DNA of 64,000 bases from Aquimarina spongiae (lineage in GTDB: Bacteria; Bacteroidota; Bacteroidia; Flavobacteriales; Flavobacteriaceae): positions 248,001 through 312,000 of the forward strand of contig NZ_FQYP01000004.1 in NCBI RefSeq assembly GCF_900141785.1. Direction: 5' to 3'. Made by a program: the position numbers and the translations under genes. Of this stretch, positions 1 to 8,709 are shown one piece after another. The notes below the pieces were generated by a model, which saw nothing but the letters and a program-made list of their open reading frames with translations, was not told where the DNA came from and made no database searches. Positions within the stretch are counted from its first letter, which is position 1, and each line of letters opens with the position of its first letter.

Positions 1-3000
1 CTCCTGTAGCCGTAGCCGTTATGGTACCGGTATCAGCACCACAATTTGCAGGAGTTGAAGATGTACCAAGTGTTAAAGCGTTAGCTGGTTCTGTTATTAC
101 AACGGTCTCACTATCTGTACAGTTTGCAGAAGGAGGTGTTAAAGCATTGTCAGTCACATCAATGGTATATGTACCTGCAGGTAAAGAACCTTCTGTGATG
201 GTTATAGGATCTGTTCCGGTTCCGGTTCCTGTCCTGTTCACTGGTCCTGTAATTTCGTAATCAAAATTAGTACTATTAGCAACCGTAAATGTCAATTCTC
301 CATCACTAAATCCAACACAACTTACAGGGTCGCTTTCTACGGCACTTGTAATTTGGATTTCTGGTATACTATCTTCAGTAAATTGCTCAGAATAGGTACA
401 ATTATTAGCTGTATTTGTAGCGGTAACCGTATATATTATACCTCTTCTTAATCTAAATTCTCCCGCTCCAGGACCACTTGATACTGGTGCTGGTACTACA
501 CTATAGGTATAGGTGGGTCCTGCTGGAACAGCAGTAGCCGTTATATTATAGGTTTGAGCCGAACAGTTTGATGCTCCTGGTACCGTAAAGTCAATATCAT
601 CTACAGTAACCAAAGGATCAATATCTACCGGAAAGCTAACTGCACAAGTACCGGTTCCTTGATTACGTATATATACTGTATAACTTCCTGCAACACTAAC
701 TGGGATATCAAAAGGATCTGAAGTAATGTTCGCAAATCCAGAGGTAGGATTAAAACTCCACTCAAAAGTAGAAGATCCACCGGATAATCCTGATATTGTT
801 ATGATCGCAGTATCGTTTGGTGCCGGATTACAGCTTAACTCTCTAGTAACAGCTACCGTAGCATTGATATCTACTGGGCTAGCAATTGCAAAATCAGTAC
901 CATCTACAGGACAAATAGGTCCTGCCGTTGGATCGGTAGTATTGTTATGGAATACTCGAACTCTATAAGATGTTAAATCTGGTACATTTACAAAAGTAAT
1001 ATCTCTAGAGGTAGACACAATCTCCTGTACTACAGTATATATAGGACTTACCGGATCCATATCAGTGGTATTTAACAACTGATAGGTGTATTCTCTACCG
1101 GCCACTTCTGGAGATACCTCTACTCTAACCTGTCCACCGTCTCCCGGACATGGTGGTTGTGTTACAGTTACATTATCTAGAACAATCGGTTCGTAAGGAG
1201 AGATCCCTGTAATACTTGCCTCAATAATACAAGCAGGAGTTCCTGCTGGTAAACTCGTATCACTAACAAAGAATGTATAGGTTGTTGAAGGATCTGCAGG
1301 TCTAGGAATTTCAAATTGATTACTTGGTCCAAAAGAACCAGTACCATCGTCAAATTCATAACTACCGGATCCTGATGTTACCACAACCTCTACAATTGCC
1401 CCACTATCACAAGTTTCTGGAGCAACCAATACTACATTTGCGGTAAACGGAGTGGCTGGATCAATCGTTACTGTTTGTGTCTCGATACACTCAGGGTCTG
1501 GTCTGTTTGAGATTACCTCTACAGTATAGGTTCCTGGGTTCAAGTTATTTTGTGTGTAGTTACCATTATTGGCACTACTATTTGGAATAATAATTGGCGA
1601 AGTAAGTCCACCTCCAGAAATGGTATATTGATATTCTGGAGAACCTCCTGTTACTTGAATCTGAATACTACCTGTACCTGTTCCGTTATCGTCATTGGTA
1701 CACGATGGGTTAGATCCTGTTATGTTAAAGGTAGGATTAATTTCAGGAACGTTGATCGTTGCCGTATACTCACAACCTGGGAAGGTGGTGTCTATACCAT
1801 ATACGGTAATGTCTCCTCCTGCTCCAGGCGCAATTGGGAATACCGTTGTATTACTATATGGCCCACCTGATGTTAAACTAAATTCAAAGTTTGTTGGTGC
1901 GTTAGTTACGCTTACACTACCTGGGTTACCACACTCTATCGGTTGCATCGCCAAGGTAGGTTGGAAATCATTTTTAAATACACTAAAGAAGAATGGAATC
2001 AAACACCCTCCATCAAACTCTGCAAGGATTCTATAATCCCCTGCATCAGAAACGGTAAAATTAGGTGTGTTTCCTCCTGGCTCTTCTACCCAGTTTGCAT
2101 CAGTACATGCTCCAGATAATAATGAACATGGATCGTTTGAATCCAACACACAAGAACCACTTGGAGTTAGACGTTGCCATGAAATGGATTGTAAGTTTAA
2201 AGATGGATCAAAGTTTGTTTCTAGTAAGAAATCCTGATCACCACATAATAAGATTTGTGGAAGTTCTAAACCACTACAATTTGCAGTAATTACACTTGTT
2301 CCGTTTACATAATCTAAAACTGGATTTTGAATTGTTCTAAAGTCTGCTACCGTAAACTCCTCCGTAAGTGTCATACAAGTACCATCAGACGGATCTGTAT
2401 CTTCTTTGATTACCGTATACGTACCTGCTTGCGGATTTGTAGGTGTAAATATATTTGCATTTGGTCCAGTTTGTACCACTGGTGGTGCAATCCCTGGTCC
2501 AGACCAAGTATATCTATCATATCCACCACCTGCAACCAACTGCAAGTTGTTATTACAAAACGTTACATCAAAATTACAAGATGGTACATTTACCAAGAAG
2601 TTAGTGGCCTCTCCATCTGTATTACCACAGGCTCCGATCACACTACTACTGTTATTGGTTGCAGTAACCCCTGATATAGCTCCCGTAAAGGTAGCTAAAG
2701 CTGAGTTTTGGATCACATCAGAACATGCATCTCTCAATTCTTCGCAACTGTTCACCAGCTGCACTCTAAATCGTATAAAAATTGGGGCATCTGTTTCTTC
2801 AACTATGCTAGCAGGAATATCAAAATCGATTATTCCTGGTACAGAGTCGTCAAAAGTAACTCCAGGAGGTAATGTTGATGTTTGTATGCTTACTAAATTT
2901 ACATTGGCAGGAAGCACATCTCGAATAGTAACCGTACCATCCACCAAATCTTCATTACCTACATTTTCGATCTCTAGGTCATAAAACAGCTCATCACCAA

Positions 3001-4768
3001 GCTCTACAGTAGCATTGGTGATTTCGGTAGTACCATCGGTATCAAAAACTCTCTTAATGATCCGCAATTCGGGTTCTATAATTTCAATAGAGAAGGTATT
3101 TAAGAATACCCGATAGGTATCCTGGTCGGTAGATAATCGGAAAGTTGCATCGGTTTGATCATTTCCGATTAATTGATTACCCGTATTGTCCAGATCAAAA
3201 AGGTCAATATCAAATCCTAAAGTGTTTTCCGAATTCGGATTACGACCTGTTAGGTATTGATGATTAAAAGTAATCGAACTATTAAAAAAGTTGATCGTTG
3301 GATTAATATCAAAATTGTTAGCCGGAGCAGTATTATCTTCTCCAAGCGGCACAAAATTAGAAGGTGTATTGGTATCTTCAATTAATAACTGATCTCCATT
3401 AGGTCTAAAGGTCGTAGCACCCAAACTACGGTCACCTTCAAGGGCGGCTACACCATAACGTACTTCTACTGGCAGTGGTGCTGGTAAAGAAGTAAATCCT
3501 GTATAGGTAAAATCTACATCAGGATCACTATTTCGTATTTGTACGAACCCGTCATTGGTACTAATAAACTTACTACTTTCGAGCGGATCTTCATAAATAA
3601 TCACAAGTACCCATCCTCCAGAAGCTCCAGAGGCCCCCGAGGTTCGACCAATGGTAGCGTTCATATTTGCTACGGTATAAGTACCATTTGTGTTGTTTTG
3701 GTCTATTAAATTAGTTACATTCGAATAACATACATAAGGTACATCATCAGTCGCATTTGGATTTTGTGAACCATCAGACAAAAGGTTGGTCGGTGTATTT
3801 CTATACCCGTCATAAATTACATTTTGTGCAGTGATATCTACATATGATCCGCCTGGTACTCTAAACTTAATATTTCTAAAATCTGCATCACCTATTTTTC
3901 TGGCATCTGCCAAAGGCAATCCAGTTAATAATTCATCACCAGTAGTGGTATCTACTACACCACCCAAAGTAGCATTAACCGTACTACTTGCCATTTGAGT
4001 AATCAATGCTTCACCATTTGCTTGGTCCATCATTACTGCAGGAATAGTAATCGCACCATTACCTCCGCCCATAGCAAAAGGAGCTCCTCCATTATTATTT
4101 ACTATAATAACCGCAATAGCTCCTGCGTTTTGAGCGTTGATCACTTTCTGAGTAAAACCGCAAAACCCTCTTCGTATTACTGCGATATTACCATTAATGG
4201 CTGCCGAATTTTGTAACGGAGCATCACAACCATCTGTAAACCCACTAGCATCTATTGCTAACACTAAATTTCCCGTTACTCCCGGATTTGGTGGTGGGAC
4301 ATTACCTGGAGTGAAATTATTGTCTACAACATCATAATCGCCCGCCAGACCAGTATTATTTACCGTAAGTGTACTGCTGGTTATAGGAATCCTCTCTAGA
4401 TAATACGTGGCACTCCAATACAGACCCGCATATACAATCTCTGTACACTCCGGTCTTGGGGTATTGATATCTGCACTACTCGAACTAAATGTCGTTGGAT
4501 CACCATCGATATCGATATAGTCGGATATACTGTTACCGTTATTGAAATTACCATCGTATGCAGCATTTGGATCATATACAACATTGTCGCTGTCGCTGTC
4601 AACCAAACCAACAATGGCGTTACCATTCATGATCAGGTTACCGTTAATCCTGTTTTGCGTCTCCCTTGTAGAAAGGGGGATGATTTCCTGCGCATATAAA
4701 GTGCTTATGTTACTGGCGATCATCAACAACATCACCAAAACTATTTTGAGGGCTATTTTGGTTTTCAT
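1..4768 (-). CDS. Giant SprB-like surface adhesin, N-terminal 1,589 codons (3' end outside window)
   Basis: The reading frame is open from an ATG at 4768 to the left edge, so only the N-terminal part is visible. It begins with a signal peptide ending near residue 26 (LYAQ). Residues about 160-255 form a protease-associated (PA) domain with the pattern RRGFCGFTQKVINAQNAGA. Residues about 555-650 resemble a DUF11 repeat (LRIIKRVFD, FYDLEIENVGN). From about residue 900 on there are Ig-like and SprB-type repeats, such as NCGADTGTITATATG. SprB-family proteins are T9SS-exported adhesins that move along the surface in gliding Flavobacteria. Function here is inferred from architecture, and the sorting domain cannot be checked. 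It is the last gene of the operon, 58 bp after the PorP-like gene. Confidence 0.85.
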   Translation of the reverse strand, partial: MKTKIALKIVLVMLLMIASNISTLYAQEIIPLSTRETQNRINGNLIMNGNAIVGLVDSDSDNVVYDPNAAYDGNFNNGNSISDYIDIDGDPTTFSSSSADINTPRPECTEIVYAGLYWSATYYLERIPITSSTLTVNNTGLAGDYDVVDNNFTPGNVPPPNPGVTGNLVLAIDASGFTDGCDAPLQNSAAINGNIAVIRRGFCGFTQKVINAQNAGAIAVIIVNNNGGAPFAMGGGNGAITIPAVMMDQANGEALITQMASSTVNATLGGVVDTTTGDELLTGLPLADARKIGDADFRNIKFRVPGGSYVDITAQNVIYDGYRNTPTNLLSDGSQNPNATDDVPYVCYSNVTNLIDQNNTNGTYTVANMNATIGRTSGASGASGGWVLVIIYEDPLESSKFISTNDGFVQIRNSDPDVDFTYTGFTSLPAPLPVEVRYGVAALEGDRSLGATTFRPNGDQLLIEDTNTPSNFVPLGEDNTAPANNFDINPTINFFNSSITFNHQYLTGRNPNSENTLGFDIDLFDLDNTGNQLIGNDQTDATFRLSTDQDTYRVFLNTFSIEIIEPELRIIKRVFDTDGTTEITNATVELGDELFYDLEIENVGNEDLVDGTVTIRDVLPANVNLVSIQTSTLPPGVTFDDSVPGIIDFDIPASIVEETDAPIFIRFRVQLVNSCEELRDACSDVIQNSALATFTGAISGVTATNNSSSVIGACGNTDGEATNFLVNVPSCNFDVTFCNNNLQLVAGGGYDRYTWSGPGIAPPVVQTGPNANIFTPTNPQAGTYTVIKEDTDPSDGTCMTLTEEFTVADFRTIQNPVLDYVNGTSVITANCSGLELPQILLCGDQDFLLETNFDPSLNLQSISWQRLTPSGSCVLDSNDPCSLLSGACTDANWVEEPGGNTPNFTVSDAGDYRILAEFDGGCLIPFFFSVFKNDFQPTLAMQPIECGNPGSVSVTNAPTNFEFSLTSGGPYSNTTVFPIAPGAGGDITVYGIDTTFPGCEYTATINVPEINPTFNITGSNPSCTNDDNGTGTGSIQIQVTGGSPEYQYTISGGGLTSPIIIPNSSANNGNYTQNNLNPGTYTVEVISNRPDPECIETQTVTIDPATPFTANVVLVAPETCDSGAIVEVVVTSGSGSYEFDDGTGSFGPSNQFEIPRPADPSTTYTFFVSDTSLPAGTPACIIEASITGISPYEPIVLDNVTVTQPPCPGDGGQVRVEVSPEVAGREYTYQLLNTTDMDPVSPIYTVVQEIVSTSRDITFVNVPDLTSYRVRVFHNNTTDPTAGPICPVDGTDFAIASPVDINATVAVTRELSCNPAPNDTAIITISGLSGGSSTFEWSFNPTSGFANITSDPFDIPVSVAGSYTVYIRNQGTGTCAVSFPVDIDPLVTVDDIDFTVPGASNCSAQTYNITATAVPAGPTYTYSVVPAPVSSGPGAGEFRLRRGIIYTVTATNTANNCTYSEQFTEDSIPEIQITSAVESDPVSCVGFSDGELTFTVANSTNFDYEITGPVNRTGTGTGTDPITITEGSLPAGTYTIDVTDNALTPPSANCTDSETVVITEPANALTLGTSSTPANCGADTGTITATATG

Positions 4769-4826
4769 AAGCTGAGTATTTAGTGTTTTATTTTGGGTCA
4801 TTATGGTGTTTACGTTGGGCGTTTAT

Positions 4827-7800
4827 TTACTGTATTTTCAAGATGTATAAGTCTCCACTGAACGATCCTTCTACATTCGAGAATAAACTCTGTTTCGCAC
4901 TATCCAGATCATCAAATCGTTTCAGGTACACATAGATATAGTTATCTTTTGGGTTTCTGAAAAACTGTGGCTCAAGTCCTTGTGATCTCAATTTCTCCAT
5001 ACCTCTTTCGAAATAGTTCTCTCTCTTGAAAATATTGGTAATCAAATAATATCCATTTTCAATATTATGTCCTCCGATATAAGATAGACTCTCAGTCAAT
5101 ACCGTATCGTCTTTTACTGTATCGGTGATCAATCTCGTCTCTTGTAGCAGTTTCTTGTACGATGCTACTCTACTCTTCGCAATATGCAGGATCCACATAT
5201 CTCCATAGTATCTATTATCAATACTGTTTAGATATTTCTCGGCCGCTTCATCCTTATCTTCGTAGTATTCGATAGCTACGTACTGGAATTGGTTTTCTGG
5301 GTTTAAGATGATCTTAGAATTATTAAATCCTAGATCACTTAATGTCTCCGTAAACTTTTGTGCGTATGTTCCTCCCTTGAATACATTACCAATCAGATAA
5401 TATCCTTCTGGATATCCTGGGATATACTTAGTTGCATATTGTGCTTCAGGTCGAGTTGCATCAGCAAACTTGATGAACCTGTTATTTGCTGAAAGCCTCT
5501 TAGAACTTGTAGGATCTGAATCTTTAGCTTCTTCGGCATCGTCGTTCATACTTACTAACGATTCAAGTAACTTATTAAATCCTCGTTTATCTACATTCAA
5601 ACTCGTTGTTAATAATGAGTCTCGTCGAGCGAATAGCTTACTAGAGATACGCGTATTGTCATCAAGTTCTTTCTTAATTTCATCAAGACCTTCTTCATTC
5701 TCTTGAGTAGCAGCGGCAGCTTCTTGTCTCTGTCTTTCCTCTTCGGCAGCGGCAGCAGCGGCTTCAGCTTCTGCTTCTTGACGCAATCGCTCCTCTTCTG
5801 CCAATCTCGCAGCTTCTGCTTCTTTCTCGGCAATCTTAGCATTAAGCTCTCCTACCAGACCATCTACATCTGCTTGTGGTAAGATATCGCTTCCTTGTAC
5901 GATACCTAATTGAGATCTTAAAGCATCTAGGTCACCATTGGCGATAACCGTTCTGGTTTGATCAATTAACTCTTGAACTCTACGTGCCTCTTCAGCTTGA
6001 CGTTGCTCTTCTGCTAATCGAGCAGCTTCTGCAGCTTCCTGACGTAATCTTTCTTCTTCTGCCAATCTCGCAGCTTCTGCCTCTTTCTCGGCTATCTTAG
6101 CATTAAGCTCTCCTACCAGACCATCTACATCTGCTTGCGGTAAAATTGTGCTACCCTGTACAACATCTAACTGTGATCTTAAAGCATTTAAATCACCCTC
6201 ATTAAGTATTGTTCTTGTTTGATCGATTAATTCTCTAATGCTTCGTTGTTGTTCTGCCAACTGGGCCGCCTCAGCCTCTTTCTCGGCAATCTTGGCATTA
6301 AGCTCTGCAACAAGACCATCTACGTCTGCCTGTGGTAAAATTGTACTACCCTGTACAACATCAAGTTGAGATCTCAAGGCATTTACATCGCCATCATTGA
6401 GTATCGTTCTTGTTTGATCGATTAATTCTCTAATACTTCGTTGTTGTTCTGCCAACTGAGCTGCCTCAGCTTCTTTCTCGGCAATCTTGGCATTAAGTTC
6501 TGCAACAAGACCATCTACGTCTGCCTGTGGTAAAATTGTACTACCCTGTACAACATCAAGTTGAGATCTCAAGGCATTTAAATCACCCTCATTAAGTATC
6601 GATCTTGTTTGATCAATTAATTCTCTGATATTACGTGCTTCTTCTGCCTGGCGTTGCTCTTCTGCAACACGCGCAGCATCTGCAGCCTCCTGACGTAATC
6701 TTTCTTCTTCGGCAGCGGCAGTAGCCTCAGCTTCCTTCTCTGCGATCTTGGCATTAAGCTCTCCTACCAGGCCATCTAAATCTGCCTGTGGTAAGATACC
6801 GCTTGCTTGTACTATTCCTAACTGAGATCTAAGAGCTTCCAAGTCTCCTTCGCTAATCACTGATCTTGTTTGTGCAATCAATTCCTGAATATCATCAGCT
6901 TGTTTCTCAGCAATCTTTGCATCGATATCTGCCAATAATCTTTCTTTTTCAGGATCTGGAATAAACTGATTTGATCTTACTAAGTCTGCCTGACTTCTCA
7001 ACGCATCAGAATCACCATCAGAGATCACTTGACTAGTTGTTCTTTCTAATTCTCTTAGACTTCTTGCCGCTTCTTCTTTACGTTGCTCTTCTGCAGCAAT
7101 ACGGGCAGCTTCTTGCTCTTGCTCTACTCTTTGTTGTTCTGCAAGTCTAGCTTCTTCTGCAGCTTGTTGTTTTGCAGCTTCGGCTTCTCTTGCAGCTTCC
7201 TCTTGAGCGACACGAGCGTCTTCGGCAGCCTGTTGTTCAGCAGCCTCGGCTTCTCTTGCAGCTTCTTCCTGTGCAATACGGGCCTCTTCTGCAGCCTGCT
7301 CTTTGGCGGCTTCTGCCTCTCTTGCAGCTTCTTCTGCAGCTATTCTTTGCTCTTCAGATTCTTCAACGGTAACTTCTTTTTCTATTGCTTTCTGAGAAGC
7401 TAATCCTTCCTCTTCATCTCCTTGTTCGTCTAATTCTCTTTCAAGCGCTCTTTGTGCAGCCAGACGTTCTTCTTCAGCTTGTTTGTTGAGTAACTTTACT
7501 TCTTCTTCTCGTTGTAACTCTAGTTCTCTTGCTGCTTTTGCTTCTTTTTCTTTAGCTTCAGCAATAGATCGTTCAAGTTCACTCATTGCTCGTTCCTCAT
7601 TACTTTGAGTGGTTCCTTGTTCATCCTGAAGTTCTCTAATAATCTTATTCTGTTCAAGAATTTCTTTCTTCAATCTTCTGATTTCAGAGTCTCTTTCTTC
7701 GTATGCTTTTTGAGTACTAGATTTTGGTCCGCCTCTTCGTCTTCTAGGTCTTTCTTTCTGGAAATTATAGGCTAGTCCTACCTCATGGGTAGAGCCAAAA

Positions 7801-8705
7801 TTACTGGTATCTCCAAGACCCATCTCGTAGGTATATCCCACAGATACATTTTCTGTAATATTACCACCAATACCCAAAGAGGCACCATAAAAACTATTGT
7901 AACCGGCCTGTGCCCAACCTAATTCTGGAAACTCTACAATTACGTTTCCACCATATCGTAAACTTGAATCGCTTTCAGCTTCGTCAGCACTGGTAAGCAT
8001 ATTGGCATATGCCATCCCTCGTATAGTCTTGTCTGATCTTCTTTGTAAACTCGTAGTGTACATTACATGGCCTGTAAATGCCATGTTATCCGTTAATAAT
8101 TCGCTACCACTCAGGTTATATGCTGCAAGATTGGATACAGATACCCCTACATCAAACTCAGCATAATTAAAGTTAACCCCAGGAGAGAGGGTAAATACCG
8201 AACTGTTTTCAAAATTTAATATCGTTGGATCACTTACTTCTACTCCATTATTCAAAACGATACTAGTGGCAGAATCGATATTCGATTTCAGACCACTTTG
8301 TGAGAACGCCAGGTTTAACCCAAACGTAAAATTCATATCTCTGTCGAACTCCAAGTTGTATGCAAAATTGGCAATACCTCCAAAATATCTGTAAATCCCT
8401 TCATTTTGCTGATGCAGACCTATACCAACTCCTGTTTTCTCATCAAAATTGGCGGTGTAATTGATTAAATATGTTTGTGGATTATCATTGAAACCTGCCC
8501 ATTGTGTTTTGTTATAGGCATTGATTGATTTTTTGTTTTCACGAACTAAAGAAAAGGTGGGGTTGAAGTAAAAACGGTTATATTTAACCAAGTTATGGGT
8601 AGGTATGTCCGTAGGAAGCACACCAAAAACTGTAGCGTCTTCTTCTTGCCCTCTAACCATGTTAAGAGAAAAACATATTATTAATACAAGTAATTTTCTG
8701 ACCAT
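4827..8705 (-). CDS. PorP/SprF-type outer-membrane barrel fused to coiled-coil repeats and two SPOR-like domains
   Basis: The 1,292-residue protein has a signal peptide (ends VRGQ). Residues about 25-320 look like a PorP/SprF barrel (FNPTFSLVRENKKS, repeated aromatic strands, FGSTHEVGLAYNF). A basic linker (PRRRRGG) leads into about 700 residues of Ala/Glu-rich coiled coil, including six helical repeat units (about residues 550-1000). Two SPOR-like domains end the protein (about residues 1093-1175 and 1208-1292), each with GYYLI near the start and MWIL or LYIL near the end. PorP/SprF proteins of about 300 residues usually partner one SprB-like adhesin in T9SS secretion; SPOR domains bind peptidoglycan. 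The gene starts four bases after the upstream stop and precedes the adhesin, so it probably handles or anchors that adhesin. The fusion and its length are unusual. Confidence 0.85.
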   Translation of the reverse strand: MVRKLLVLIICFSLNMVRGQEEDATVFGVLPTDIPTHNLVKYNRFYFNPTFSLVRENKKSINAYNKTQWAGFNDNPQTYLINYTANFDEKTGVGIGLHQQNEGIYRYFGGIANFAYNLEFDRDMNFTFGLNLAFSQSGLKSNIDSATSIVLNNGVEVSDPTILNFENSSVFTLSPGVNFNYAEFDVGVSVSNLAAYNLSGSELLTDNMAFTGHVMYTTSLQRRSDKTIRGMAYANMLTSADEAESDSSLRYGGNVIVEFPELGWAQAGYNSFYGASLGIGGNITENVSVGYTYEMGLGDTSNFGSTHEVGLAYNFQKERPRRRRGGPKSSTQKAYEERDSEIRRLKKEILEQNKIIRELQDEQGTTQSNEERAMSELERSIAEAKEKEAKAARELELQREEEVKLLNKQAEEERLAAQRALERELDEQGDEEEGLASQKAIEKEVTVEESEEQRIAAEEAAREAEAAKEQAAEEARIAQEEAAREAEAAEQQAAEDARVAQEEAAREAEAAKQQAAEEARLAEQQRVEQEQEAARIAAEEQRKEEAARSLRELERTTSQVISDGDSDALRSQADLVRSNQFIPDPEKERLLADIDAKIAEKQADDIQELIAQTRSVISEGDLEALRSQLGIVQASGILPQADLDGLVGELNAKIAEKEAEATAAAEEERLRQEAADAARVAEEQRQAEEARNIRELIDQTRSILNEGDLNALRSQLDVVQGSTILPQADVDGLVAELNAKIAEKEAEAAQLAEQQRSIRELIDQTRTILNDGDVNALRSQLDVVQGSTILPQADVDGLVAELNAKIAEKEAEAAQLAEQQRSIRELIDQTRTILNEGDLNALRSQLDVVQGSTILPQADVDGLVGELNAKIAEKEAEAARLAEEERLRQEAAEAARLAEEQRQAEEARRVQELIDQTRTVIANGDLDALRSQLGIVQGSDILPQADVDGLVGELNAKIAEKEAEAARLAEEERLRQEAEAEAAAAAAEEERQRQEAAAATQENEEGLDEIKKELDDNTRISSKLFARRDSLLTTSLNVDKRGFNKLLESLVSMNDDAEEAKDSDPTSSKRLSANNRFIKFADATRPEAQYATKYIPGYPEGYYLIGNVFKGGTYAQKFTETLSDLGFNNSKIILNPENQFQYVAIEYYEDKDEAAEKYLNSIDNRYYGDMWILHIAKSRVASYKKLLQETRLITDTVKDDTVLTESLSYIGGHNIENGYYLITNIFKRENYFERGMEKLRSQGLEPQFFRNPKDNYIYVYLKRFDDLDSAKQSLFSNVEGSFSGDLYILKIQ
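5700..7060 (-). repeat. Six tandem coding repeats in the PorP-like protein
   Basis: Six helical units share the core DLNALRSQL..VQGS.ILPQADVDGLV.ELNAKIAEKEAEA; the first is divergent (SDALRSQADLVRS). The central two (about 6240-6630) are 65-residue, 195-bp units that are almost identical at the DNA level. The flanking units carry longer Ala/Glu linkers such as EERLRQEAAEAARLAEEQR. High nucleotide identity suggests recent duplication or homogenisation, and copy number may vary between strains. Confidence 0.9.
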
Positions 8706-8709
8706 AAAA

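Noticed and set aside
5700..7060. Possible CRISPR-like or satellite repeat
   Set aside because: The repeats are in frame, 195 bp or longer with no spacers, and encode a regular helical protein motif.
7083..7403. Plus-strand frame of 106 codons opposite the PorP-like gene
   Set aside because: It is the antisense shadow of an Ala/Glu-rich repeat; its Leu/Ser/Phe/Cys bias follows from the repeat and it has no family match.
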